Assembly: GCF_001304615.2 (NCBI RefSeq) | Contig: NZ_CP032683.1 | Coordinates: 2,294,001-2,358,000 of the forward strand | Direction: 5' to 3' | Source of the DNA: Methanosarcina flavescens | Lineage (GTDB): Archaea; Halobacteriota; Methanosarcinia; Methanosarcinales; Methanosarcinaceae | Length of the DNA: 64,000 bases | Part shown: positions 10,899-18,966 of the stretch, piece by piece | Position numbering within the stretch: the stretch's first letter is position 1 | Layout of the letters: every line of letters begins with the position of its first letter | Made by a program: the position numbers and the translations under genes | The notes under the pieces: model-generated | The model's database searches: none | What the model saw: the letters and a program-made list of their open reading frames with translations, nothing else | What the model was told of the DNA's origin: nothing

Positions 10899-10977
10899 AC
10901 TGTCATTATATGGGCAAGGTGGGAGCACCGCAGATGATTAAGGAAAATAGATATGAACGACGAACAGGATTAGTCAG

Positions 10978-11413
10978 TGAAGTTGTCACCTCTATGACGA
11001 TGTAAACTTGACATATATCTCAGCAGCTGAAGCCATCAATGCCGCGACGAGATGGGAATCAAGAGTCAATAGTGTTGGAAATAATAGATGGAAGAACAGA
11101 TGAAGAAAGCATGGCAAGCCTCTCCTGAAAGTTTAGAATTATAAAATCTAATTTGTGGGGTAGATAGAATGGTTAATGGATCACTTTGTAAGTTGAACAA
11201 AGATGGTTCGATCTGGAAGTTGGGAAATAGGTGCAGGAGATAAGTTGCGGGCTTACAATATTGATTCACGAGACAACGCATTTTGTAGGCGATAACTGGG
11301 ATAGTGCAGCAGAGTGGAGTCCTTTTTATAGCACGCTCAGCAGCGATCAGGCAATTAAAAACCCATCCAATTACGCGGCTTTTGCAGATAATGTATTTCC
11401 CGGAAAACAGTGA
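10978..11413 (+). pseudogene. Decayed M35-like (lysine-specific type) metallopeptidase
   Basis: The last intact stretch (about 11231-11413) carries LTILIHETTHFVGD, an HExxH zinc motif, followed by NPSNYAAFADNVF, which matches the region after the zinc site in M35-like peptidases (an 'NADSY..FA' pattern). Further upstream, in another frame, 10978-11100 reads ISAAEAINAATRWESRVN before a stop. Stops and frame changes separate the pieces, so this is a wreck. It lies just behind the giant-protein trio and could once have belonged to that module. Confidence 0.6.
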
Positions 11414-11654
11414 TCTACGATTTGGAAATGAACCCTGGCTATAATAAAGAAAAGGAGACTTTACACTGCCTGCTTCAGGTTACTAAAACTTTTGATATAA
11501 CCTCATAAAACAAGTGAGAAGATTACCGTTATGGAACAAACCGGCCAATAGGAGTCTTCATATGGAATTTGGATATGAAATATATGCTGAAATATCTGGA
11601 AGCCAAGACAGATAGGGGATACATAGGGAGTCTACATTGTATGTTTTACTCCAA

Positions 11655-12475
11655 GAGCTCATCCCAAAACTTGATTTACCCTCATTATTGCTGCTAACGT
11701 TACAACTCCAAGGTATGATATTTCTTTGACTTCATATCTTGGAAAAACTTTCTTGTATGACTCTATCCAGCTAAAGAACCTTTCTATTGTACTTTTTTTT
11801 TAACTCTTCCCAATCTACCTTTATTGGTCTTCCTTTCTTCTTTTTCTTTCTATTTCTTTTGTTTACTGGTATATTGGACTTTATTCCTCTTCTTCTATTA
11901 TATTTTCTGATATCAGCTGTATCATACATCGCATCAGCTGTCACTCTGGAAGGTCTGTTTATAGGTCTTCCTCTAGGTCTTCTTATCTTGAAGTTTTTAA
12001 TTGTAAGGATATAAAGCGTAGAGTCATTTTGATTTGCAGGGACAATAATAATGGATAGAGGTAGCTCCTGTGAATTTACTAAAACACTTAATTTTACTAC
12101 TTTTACTTTCTTGTAACCATCATATCCGATATTTCCCCTTTTTTGGCAGGAATATCCTTTGTATCGGTAAAACAATGAGAAAGATCTATTTTATTCAAGT
12201 CATAACCTTTGTTTAAAAGTTCATTAAAGATTTCCTGATAAATTCCATGTTCACACAGATAGAGATGAAATCTATGAACTGTTGATTTAGAGCCATATTT
12301 ACGGGGAACATCTTGCCAGGTACAACCTGTTGTAACAACATACAAGATCCCATTCATTAACTTCCTTAAGTCAGAGCGAGGTCTTCCTGTATGTGGTTTC
12401 TGTGGAGGAAGATGATGTTCTATGGATTCCCATAGAACATCATCGATTTCATGGAAAAGATCCAGATCTTTTTAT
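11655..12475 (-). mobile_element. IS5-type insertion sequence, copy 1, frameshifted
   Basis: The segment beginning gagctcatcccaaaacttga at 11655 recurs at 62732, which fixes one edge. Similarity to the second copy ends near 12441, but the transposase reading continues in this copy to about 12474. I could not define terminal inverted repeats. The element is non-functional because its transposase is broken. Confidence 0.7.
11659..12474 (-). pseudogene. IS5-family DDE transposase, broken by frameshifts
   Basis: Read on the minus strand, the N-terminal part includes GRPRSDLRKLMNGILYVV, then TGCTWQDVPRKYGSKSTVHR (the usual IS5 helix region). DDE-type parts follow: a KDIPAKKG segment, VTADAMYDTADIRKYNRRRG, and finally ERFFSWIESYKKVFPRYE. 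These sit in three frames: about 12474-12103, 12175-11771, and 11770 to 11659. No normal start codon precedes the N-terminal segment. The second copy at 62732-63110 keeps the C-terminal part in one frame. Confidence 0.75.
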
Positions 12476-12663
12476 AGACAAAACCAGTAGTTTTCTTAGA
12501 ATTTCCTTATTTTAAGCTTGATATCTTTACTTTAAAAAATAAGTCATATACTTATCAAAGTAATTGCGTAAAATGTCATAATCTTAACTTGGAGTCTTTA
12601 ATTGGGCTGGGCAACTCTTTGCATTCTAGTTTGTTTACTGTTAAATAAAATAGGATCCTCTAT

Positions 12664-13040
12664 GTGTACCCTACTTTCCGCAGTATTTTTGAAAATCAAT
12701 ATTTTTCCGATATCGTTTTTCAAAAATTGGCTCTGTAGAAAACCTATGAGATTACGAGTATAAACCGGTTTAAATTGAATAACCTTATATATTTTTGCTT
12801 ATTTATTTTTTGCCTCTTGAAGCTGGTTTAAATAGATTTTTCTACGAAGCCCAAAAATTCTCAATTAATATCACCAAACTGAAATTTGGATTAAAAATTG
12901 AGTGCTACGTTTTTTGGTCTCTGAACATTCCGTATATCCATTTTTAACTCCTGAGCAGAAATTCAATAATTCAGGTTAGGACAAAAATTGATAGAAGAAA
13001 AATATTGATTTTCAAAAATACTGCGGAAAGTAAGGTATAC
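12664..13040. mobile_element. MITE-like element with 44-bp terminal inverted repeats
   Basis: Positions 12664-12707 and 12997-13040 are inverted repeats with only two mismatches; the core is 'ctttccgcagtatttttg'. They enclose about 290 AT-rich bases with no reading frame of note. This is the architecture of a non-autonomous transposon. I saw no clear target-site duplication and no second copy in this window. Confidence 0.65.
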
Positions 13041-13495
13041 TCTGAGTCTGGGACTTTTACCTAGCTTCTAGCTGCAACTCAGAAGAAAATGTAGGGTTAA
13101 TATTTATAGCATCATGTTAAACAATTATGCTTAATCAATTCCAATGAGAATAACCCTTCAAGAGCTTGAAGGTTCCAAACTGTAATTTTTATCGGAATTT
13201 TTTCACTATAACGACTATATTAATCGGGAGCTCCATAGCTTTTTCATCATATCTGAAAAATATGAATTTTCGCATATTTTGTCCCCATTAAACTTTCTTA
13301 AGTTATTCACATCAAACTATATTAATTTTTTTGCTAAATACCCCTAACCAATGTATTTTTAATCAATATTTATCTTTCATAGAAAATTTCCCTGATATTT
13401 CCTGACAAAACTATATGTTTATATAGTTCCTTCACACATAACCTCCTTACTGTTGTATTATATCCTTAACAATAGAAACAAGGGGAAACAGTTTT
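13041..13495. other. AT-rich non-coding spacer
   Basis: About 450 bases with no supported gene. It separates the mobile-element region from the small zinc-ribbon gene and presumably carries that gene's promoter. Confidence 0.4.
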
Positions 13496-13711
13496 TTGAC
13501 TCAGGAATGCTCTGATGACTCAGGCGAATCGGATCGTGACCGTAGTTTCTTGTGTTTTTTTGGACTGCATAAATGGAAGCGAAAAAGTGGGGCATTGTTT
13601 TTTTTGCCAACAGTGCTCGAAAAACGCTATGAATGCATACGTTGTGGCAAATACAAGGTGATGTTCGAGAGGGAAAAAAGCTCTTACAGCCTTCCTGCTG
13701 GCAGGTCTTAA
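13496..13711 (+). CDS. Small zinc-ribbon-like protein, 71 aa
   Basis: Short protein with CFFGLHKWKRK in the middle and YECIRCGKYK near the end, giving a C-x5-H ... C-x2-C set of possible zinc ligands, as in small phage-type 'CxFGHKW...CxRCGK' proteins. The frame opens with TTG at 13496, preceded by AAGGGGAAA; no in-frame ATG exists. The acidic N-terminus (DDSGESDRD) could be non-native if translation starts later. Function unknown. Confidence 0.45.
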   Translation: MTQECSDDSGESDRDRSFLCFFGLHKWKRKSGALFFLPTVLEKRYECIRCGKYKVMFEREKSSYSLPAGRS

Positions 13712-13735
13712 CTGCAGAGAATTTATAGCCCTTAT

Positions 13736-13850
13736 TTTTTCCATTCTTTTTCCATCTTTTTCTATCTTTTTCTAATCTTTTTTTCATTCTTTTTCTAATC
13801 GTTTCTAATCTTTTTCCTTCTTACTTTTTCTTTCTTCCAGTTGTTTTCCG
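13736..13850. repeat. Polypyrimidine tract of degenerate 'tctttttctaat' repeats
   Basis: About 115 bases almost wholly T and C on the plus strand, made of imperfect 11-13 base repeats. It lies between the zinc-ribbon gene and hisH. It is probably a simple-sequence expansion; a role in termination of the upstream gene is possible. Confidence 0.6.
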
Positions 13851-13927
13851 CTGCCCTTCAATTATTATACCGGCGCCCTTTTCCTTGCTCGAAAAGTTAA
13901 TCTATCTTAACTTTGTTTGTTAGAGCT

Positions 13928-14536
13928 ATGAGAAGAATTGTGATTCTCGATTACGGGCTTGGAAACCTCCGCAGTGTTCAAAAGGGGCTAGAAAACGCCG
14001 GATCCAATTCCGTAATCTCTGGGGACCCTGAGGAGATTCTTGCCGCAGAAGGTTTAATCCTCCCAGGGGTTGGCGCTTTTGTGGATGCTATGAAGTGCCT
14101 TACCCCCATTAGAGGGATTATAGAAGAGTACGTTCGGTCAGGAAGACCTATGCTCGGGATCTGCCTCGGACAGCAGGTGCTCATGAGCTCTTCTGAAGAA
14201 GGAAAGCTGACCAACGGGCTTGATCTCATCTCTGGCAGGGTGCTGCGCTTTCCGAAGTCTGAATTAAAGGTACCTCATATTGGCTGGAACAATCTTAACA
14301 TCAAGCAGGATCACCCTCTGTTTGAAGGTATTCCTGACAATTCTTTCGTATATTTCGTGCATTCATACTATGTGGACACCGCGGCTGAAAACACGCTTGC
14401 AGCCTGCAACTACGGGCTGGATTTCTCGGCGTCTGTCGTGAACTCGAAAGGCAATGTAATGGGTACCCAGTTCCACCCCGAGAAAAGTGGAGCTATAGGA
14501 TTAAAGATCCTGAAAAACTTTGTGGAAATTTGTTGA
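13928..14536 (+). CDS. hisH: Imidazole glycerol phosphate synthase, glutaminase subunit HisH
   Basis: Class I glutamine amidotransferase that supplies ammonia to HisF in histidine biosynthesis. It begins MRRIVILDYGLGNLRS, the standard HisH N-terminus. The nucleophile is Cys79 in GICLGQQ, and the His/Glu pair is in TQFHPEKSG near residue 180. Length (202 aa) is normal. I start at ATG 13928; a frame extension to 13913 adds five residues not seen in the family. No other his gene is next to it. Confidence 0.95.
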   Translation: MRRIVILDYGLGNLRSVQKGLENAGSNSVISGDPEEILAAEGLILPGVGAFVDAMKCLTPIRGIIEEYVRSGRPMLGICLGQQVLMSSSEEGKLTNGLDLISGRVLRFPKSELKVPHIGWNNLNIKQDHPLFEGIPDNSFVYFVHSYYVDTAAENTLAACNYGLDFSASVVNSKGNVMGTQFHPEKSGAIGLKILKNFVEIC

Positions 14537-14806
14537 AATGATTTATCGGGGACATCTGCCCCGTATCTGAATTTATATTTCATTTCTCCGGAATTAGTTA
14601 TAATCCCTTAGACAGTTGAATTTTGAGTCTCAGGGTATTAAGTTTTGATCCCTGAATATTTTTACACTAATCATATTAAATTAACAGATTACTTAAAATA
14701 ATAGACTACTTAAAATCAACAGATTATTTGTGAAATCAATTGACTGATACTTGGATGCCAGACTATCCTGCCCTGCCACCTTTAAGGGCAGAAATGTCTG
14801 CAAGAG

Positions 14807-16141
14807 ATGATTACTATGGATATAGAAGGTTATGCAAAACGGGCTCTCAGGGAGGACCCTTCAGATGAAGCAAGGCTTGAGGCAAAGCTGGCTTCAAGAA
14901 TTCTCGAAATTAAGAACATAAGCTCTGAGAGAGCTCATGAGATCGCGGCTGCGGTCATTTGTGAGGCAAAAGTAACACTTAACGTAGAAGGAGATGTGTT
15001 AGCCCCGACTATTTCAGGTGTTTCAATGGGAGAATTCGGTGTAGGTTCCAGGGGCACAGGGGATTTTTACGTTCACTCCAAGCTCGGAGAGGTTATAGGT
15101 AAGACAGGTGCAGTTGTGGATAGTTCCCAGCTTGATGACTCAGGGGTTGTCAAAATCGGTGAAAACTATCTGGTGGTCACGATTGATGGTATTCACTCTC
15201 GACTGAGCGACTTCCCTTTCCTCTCAGGCTTTCACGTAGCCAGGGCAGCTCTGCGTGATGTATATTCTATGGGAGCCCGGCCCCTGGCAATGCTTTCCGA
15301 CATTCATGTAGCAGACGACGGAGATGTTGCAAAGATATTCGACCATATTGCAGGCATAACAACGGTCTCGGAACTTACCGGAATACCCCTTATTACGGGA
15401 AGCACACTTAGAATTGGCGGAGACATGGTTATAGGTGAACGCATGACCGGTGGCGTTGGGGCTGTGGGCATAACCTCTTCGCTTACATCGCGGAACCGTA
15501 CCAGAGAAGGAGATCTTATCCTTATGACCGAAGGAGCAGGCGGGGGTACGGTTTCTACAACTGCGCTTTATTACGGGATGCATGAAGTTGTGGAAGAAAC
15601 CATTAACATTCGCTTCCTGGAAGCCTGCGAGGCTCTGTTGCAATCCGGTTTGCATAAAAGAGTCCATTCCATGACTGATGTTACTAATGGCGGAATCCGG
15701 GGCGATGCCAAGGAAATTTCAAAAACCGCAGGCGTAAAACTTGTCTTTGAAGAGGAAAAAATAAGGGCTCTTGTGAACCCAAAGGTGCTTTCAATGCTTG
15801 AGCACTTGAAAATTGATTATCTCGGGGTTTCACTTGACGCCCTGCTTGTAATTGCCCCCCCTGCATATGTTGATGACATACTCAGTACTGTCAGGGCTGC
15901 AGGCATTGAGATTGACGTCATAGGACGTGTTGAGGAAGGAAGCGGAGCTGAAATTTCCTTAAATGGCAAACTCCGGGAATTTGTACCAAAATTTAGGGAG
16001 TCTGCCTACACACCTGTGAAAAAAGTCCACGGAGATGAGAATCCCAGAGACTTTGAGGAAATGAGAGCAGCAATCGATAAAGCTGCACTTGAAGCAATTG
16101 AAAAGAAACAAAAAGTCCTGGAAAAAATAAGAAGGAAATAA
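14807..16141 (+). CDS. PurM/AIR synthase-like ATP-binding protein, 444 aa
   Basis: Member of the PurM-SelD-HypE-ThiL superfamily, of the type annotated as AIR synthase-related or selenophosphate synthetase-related protein. Residues 1-75 form a charged helical domain. After that come the glycine-rich GEFGVGSRGTGDFY, VVTIDGIHSRLSDFPF with a metal/ATP-binding Asp, RAALRDVYSMGARPLAMLSD, and MTDVTNGGIRGDAKEI in the C-terminal half, all typical of the fold. The substrate is not evident. It is not PurM itself, which lacks this N-terminal domain. ATG 14816 is an alternative start. Transcribed alone, converging on nfeD. Confidence 0.8.
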   Translation: MITMDIEGYAKRALREDPSDEARLEAKLASRILEIKNISSERAHEIAAAVICEAKVTLNVEGDVLAPTISGVSMGEFGVGSRGTGDFYVHSKLGEVIGKTGAVVDSSQLDDSGVVKIGENYLVVTIDGIHSRLSDFPFLSGFHVARAALRDVYSMGARPLAMLSDIHVADDGDVAKIFDHIAGITTVSELTGIPLITGSTLRIGGDMVIGERMTGGVGAVGITSSLTSRNRTREGDLILMTEGAGGGTVSTTALYYGMHEVVEETINIRFLEACEALLQSGLHKRVHSMTDVTNGGIRGDAKEISKTAGVKLVFEEEKIRALVNPKVLSMLEHLKIDYLGVSLDALLVIAPPAYVDDILSTVRAAGIEIDVIGRVEEGSGAEISLNGKLREFVPKFRESAYTPVKKVHGDENPRDFEEMRAAIDKAALEAIEKKQKVLEKIRRK

Positions 16142-16162
16142 AGCCTTTTAAAAAAAGGCTTT
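16140..16162. terminator. Hairpin terminator between convergent genes
   Basis: Perfect inverted repeat AAAGCCTTTT / AAAAGGCTTT directly at the stop of the AIR synthase-like gene, facing the end of nfeD at 16212. Confidence 0.55.
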
Positions 16163-16211
16163 AAGGAAAAATCGGTTAGAATAGAAATTGAACTGGAAGA
16201 GAGAAGAATAA

Positions 16212-17516
16212 TTACACTTTCCTTTTTACTATGAGCACTTCCCTTACTTTTCCAGTAATTTCAACCTCTGTCTTTGGTTCGATTTCTTCTTCAGAGCGGG
16301 CTTTCCAGTATTCGCCTTTAAAGCGGACGTATCCTGGTTTTTCAGGCCCCAGAGGGTCTATGGACTGGGCAGTCTCACCTATAAACTCTCCAATTACAGG
16401 CTTTTTCTTTCTGATCTCGGTTACTTTGTAGACTGCAAAAACCAGAAATAACCCGAAAACAATCGTAGGAGCAACAATCGTTAGAGCAAGGAGTCTGCGG
16501 AATTCTGGAGTATAAATGTTTTCATTTCCCATAGGTATAAGGAACAGGCTTCCTATTATGAGGCTGATGAGTCCAGCAAGCCCCAGGATGCCGAATCCGG
16601 GAGACTTGATTTCAAGAATCAAGAGCCCTATTCCTACAAGGATAAGGAAGACTGCTGCTATATTAATATCAAAGCCTGTGCCTATCAGCCCCAGTACAAT
16701 TAAAATAATCCCTAAAACTTCTGCCCCAACTCCAGGGCTTGATATTCCGAAAATAACTCCATAGAGCCCTATTGTCAGAAGAAGGGAGGAAATGATCGGG
16801 TTTGAGATTAAACCTAATAAGGAAAGAGAAAAGGGAGGCTCATAGTTCTCTATCCCTGCACTTTCGGTTTGCAGCGTTTTTCCCTTTATCTGTTGCCCGT
16901 CAGTCTGTACTAGCAGGTTCGGAACAGAAGGAGCCACATATTCTATTACGCCGGAATCGAGGGCTTCCTGCGCGTCAAGATTTTTGTTTTTCGTTATGAC
17001 CTCTTCCGCAAAAGTCTCGTTTCTCCCATGTTTACTGGCTGTTGCGACCGAAAATTTGACAAGTGCATTTATAATTTTTTCGTCCTCTACGGGTTTTGTC
17101 CCTTCTGCCGACATCTTAACTGGCTGGGCTGATCCGATAACTGTAAATGGTGCCATTGCAGCAATATCCGTCCCCATAAGGATGAGTGTGCCGGCTGACC
17201 AGGCTTTCCCGCTCTCAGGCACATATCCGATAACAGGTATACTCGTGTTTTCAATTATCCTTATGATTTCCTGGGTTTCGTCCAGTCCTCCTCCGGGGGT
17301 ATTCAGGCTGATTACCACAGCCTCAAAATTTCCGTTTTCCGCTTTTTCTATCGCATCCGCTATAATATCATCCGAAGCCGGAGTTATAGCCTCGGATATT
17401 TCAAGCACAAGCACTTTCTCTTGAGGCCCTGCCTCTGCCGAGGGCATGGGGGCAGCTGTGAGAACGAAGCACAGGAAGAAGATAAATAGGAAATGGAAAG
17501 CCTTTTCTACAGGCAT
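16212..17516 (-). CDS. NfeD-type membrane serine protease (STOPP), 434 aa
   Basis: ClpP-class membrane protease that in Pyrococcus cleaves the C-terminus of its stomatin partner. From ATG 17516 it has a signal peptide (HFLFIFFLCFVLTAAP), then the ClpP-like domain with ISLNTPGGGLDET and the nucleophile in ESGKAWSAGTL. A Lys about 40 residues later (DEKIINAL) fits the Ser-Lys dyad. Next come several membrane helices, including LGIILIVLGLIGTGF, and a C-terminal NfeD OB-fold ending EVEITGKVREVLIVKRK. An in-frame ATG at 17633 would add 39 highly charged residues and overlap slipin by 17 bases; I prefer 17516 because it follows AAGGA and opens the signal peptide. Forms an operon with slipin. Confidence 0.9.
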   Translation of the reverse strand: MPVEKAFHFLFIFFLCFVLTAAPMPSAEAGPQEKVLVLEISEAITPASDDIIADAIEKAENGNFEAVVISLNTPGGGLDETQEIIRIIENTSIPVIGYVPESGKAWSAGTLILMGTDIAAMAPFTVIGSAQPVKMSAEGTKPVEDEKIINALVKFSVATASKHGRNETFAEEVITKNKNLDAQEALDSGVIEYVAPSVPNLLVQTDGQQIKGKTLQTESAGIENYEPPFSLSLLGLISNPIISSLLLTIGLYGVIFGISSPGVGAEVLGIILIVLGLIGTGFDINIAAVFLILVGIGLLILEIKSPGFGILGLAGLISLIIGSLFLIPMGNENIYTPEFRRLLALTIVAPTIVFGLFLVFAVYKVTEIRKKKPVIGEFIGETAQSIDPLGPEKPGYVRFKGEYWKARSEEEIEPKTEVEITGKVREVLIVKRKV

Positions 17517-17616
17517 ATTTATCGGTCCTTCACTTATCAGTCCTTTCTTGCTTATCCATTTCCTTCTGTTCTTTTTGTCATTATCATCCCTTTCTTTCAA
17601 CCCCTGTTTGCCTTTA

Positions 17617-18405
17617 TTATTTTTTTCTTTCATCCATAGCCTGAGATAAAGCTGCTACATTTCCAGCCTCAATAGCCTGGGACTGTGTAACTACTATGAG
17701 ATTCTTTTCCCTGGCAATCTCGGCTAAAGTTTGTAGCTCCCTCAGTTTGATTGCTGCAGGTATTCCCTCATAGAGGGAAGCGGCATCTTTCATTTTCTGG
17801 GCAGCTTGATACTCTCCTTCCGCAAGGATAATTCGGGCACGTTTCTCTCTTTCGGCTTCAGCCTGTTTGGCAATAGCTCGTTTCATTGTTTCAGGCAGGG
17901 CAACGTCTCTGATTGTAACTCCTGTAACCTTGATCCCCCATGGATCGGTATATGCGTCAAGAAGCTCCTGAATTTGTTTGTTGATATGCTCTCTTTCCGA
18001 AAGCAGCTCATCAAGCTCCATCTGGCCCATAACATCTCGTAGAGTAGTCTGTGAAAGAGTAGAGGTTGCAAACATATAATTTTCGACCTGAGTTATGGCA
18101 GCTCCAGGCTCCACGACCTTATAATAAACAACGGCATCCACTTCAACTGTGACATTGTCTCTGGTAATTACAGCCTGCTTGGGGACATCGATTGCAACAA
18201 CTCTCAGATCTATTTTCATCGCTCTGTCTACAATCGGAATAATCAGGAAGACCCCGGGACCTTTCACGCCGCTAAGGCGACCCAACCTGAAAATAACCAC
18301 TCTCTCATATTCATTAACCATTTTTATGGATTGTGAGAGTATTAATATCACAACTATTAATATAGGAAGAAGTGGGCTGGCAAATTGACTGGCAAAGATA
18401 TTCAT
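17617..18405 (-). CDS. Slipin / p-stomatin, SPFH (band 7) membrane protein
   Basis: N-terminal membrane helix (PILIVVILILSQ), then the band 7 domain: EYERVVIFRLGRL, GPGVFLIIPIVDR, VDAVVYYKVVEP, QTTLRDVMGQMELDELLSER. A coiled coil follows (AKQAEAEREKRARIILAEGE) and a C-terminal segment of the type cut by the partner protease. Length (262 aa) is usual. The ATG follows GAGGTC. It lies directly upstream of the NfeD protease, the classic slipin-STOPP pair involved in membrane microdomain or quality control. Confidence 0.93.
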   Translation of the reverse strand: MNIFASQFASPLLPILIVVILILSQSIKMVNEYERVVIFRLGRLSGVKGPGVFLIIPIVDRAMKIDLRVVAIDVPKQAVITRDNVTVEVDAVVYYKVVEPGAAITQVENYMFATSTLSQTTLRDVMGQMELDELLSEREHINKQIQELLDAYTDPWGIKVTGVTIRDVALPETMKRAIAKQAEAEREKRARIILAEGEYQAAQKMKDAASLYEGIPAAIKLRELQTLAEIAREKNLIVVTQSQAIEAGNVAALSQAMDERKK

Positions 18406-18966
18406 AATTTTTTTGACCTCTTATTCCATTAATGTTTAAATTAGATAATAATAATTAAGTATTCTTTGTTAGGATAACTAATTTCAAGGTTTCTATAAGT
18501 AAGCATTCAGCTTTATAAAAACCTATGCACTGCCTCCTCTAAATATCTGAAAAACTATAACTTACTTATTGTTACTTTTTGCATAAGGATTCTCCTTGGT
18601 TTTCCTTAAGACTTCAGTTTTTCAGATCATTGGGCGGCATTTGAGAATAAATGTCAGATACACATATGCCTGATTGTTATGAAAATATTATGAAACTTCT
18701 CAGAGATTCATTCTGATAAATAGTTATCTCTGAAAATACTTATATCTGAAATATAGAGAATACAGAACAGGAAAAAATTGAGTTAACAGGGAAAGAAAGG
18801 ACCAGGATAACATTGATTTTCTGCCTGGGCCGGGCTGTATAGCCAGATCAGTGTACTTAAAAACTGACAGATGAATGATAAAGCTGTCAGGCTCAGGAAC
18901 TTATTCTGTGCCCAGGCAGCAGAGCGAGAAAACGAAGGTTCGGAAGAACCATTGGTGTTGATATTA
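18406..18966. other. Divergent intergenic region slipin / RecJ-like gene
   Basis: About 560 bases, AT-rich, holding the promoters of two divergent genes. The frame of the right-hand gene extends back to 18871, but those 32 residues do not look conserved. Confidence 0.4.

Noticed and set aside
12664..13040. Considered as a CRISPR or regulatory RNA
   Set aside because: Only two inverted copies at the ends and no regular direct repeats; fits a MITE better.
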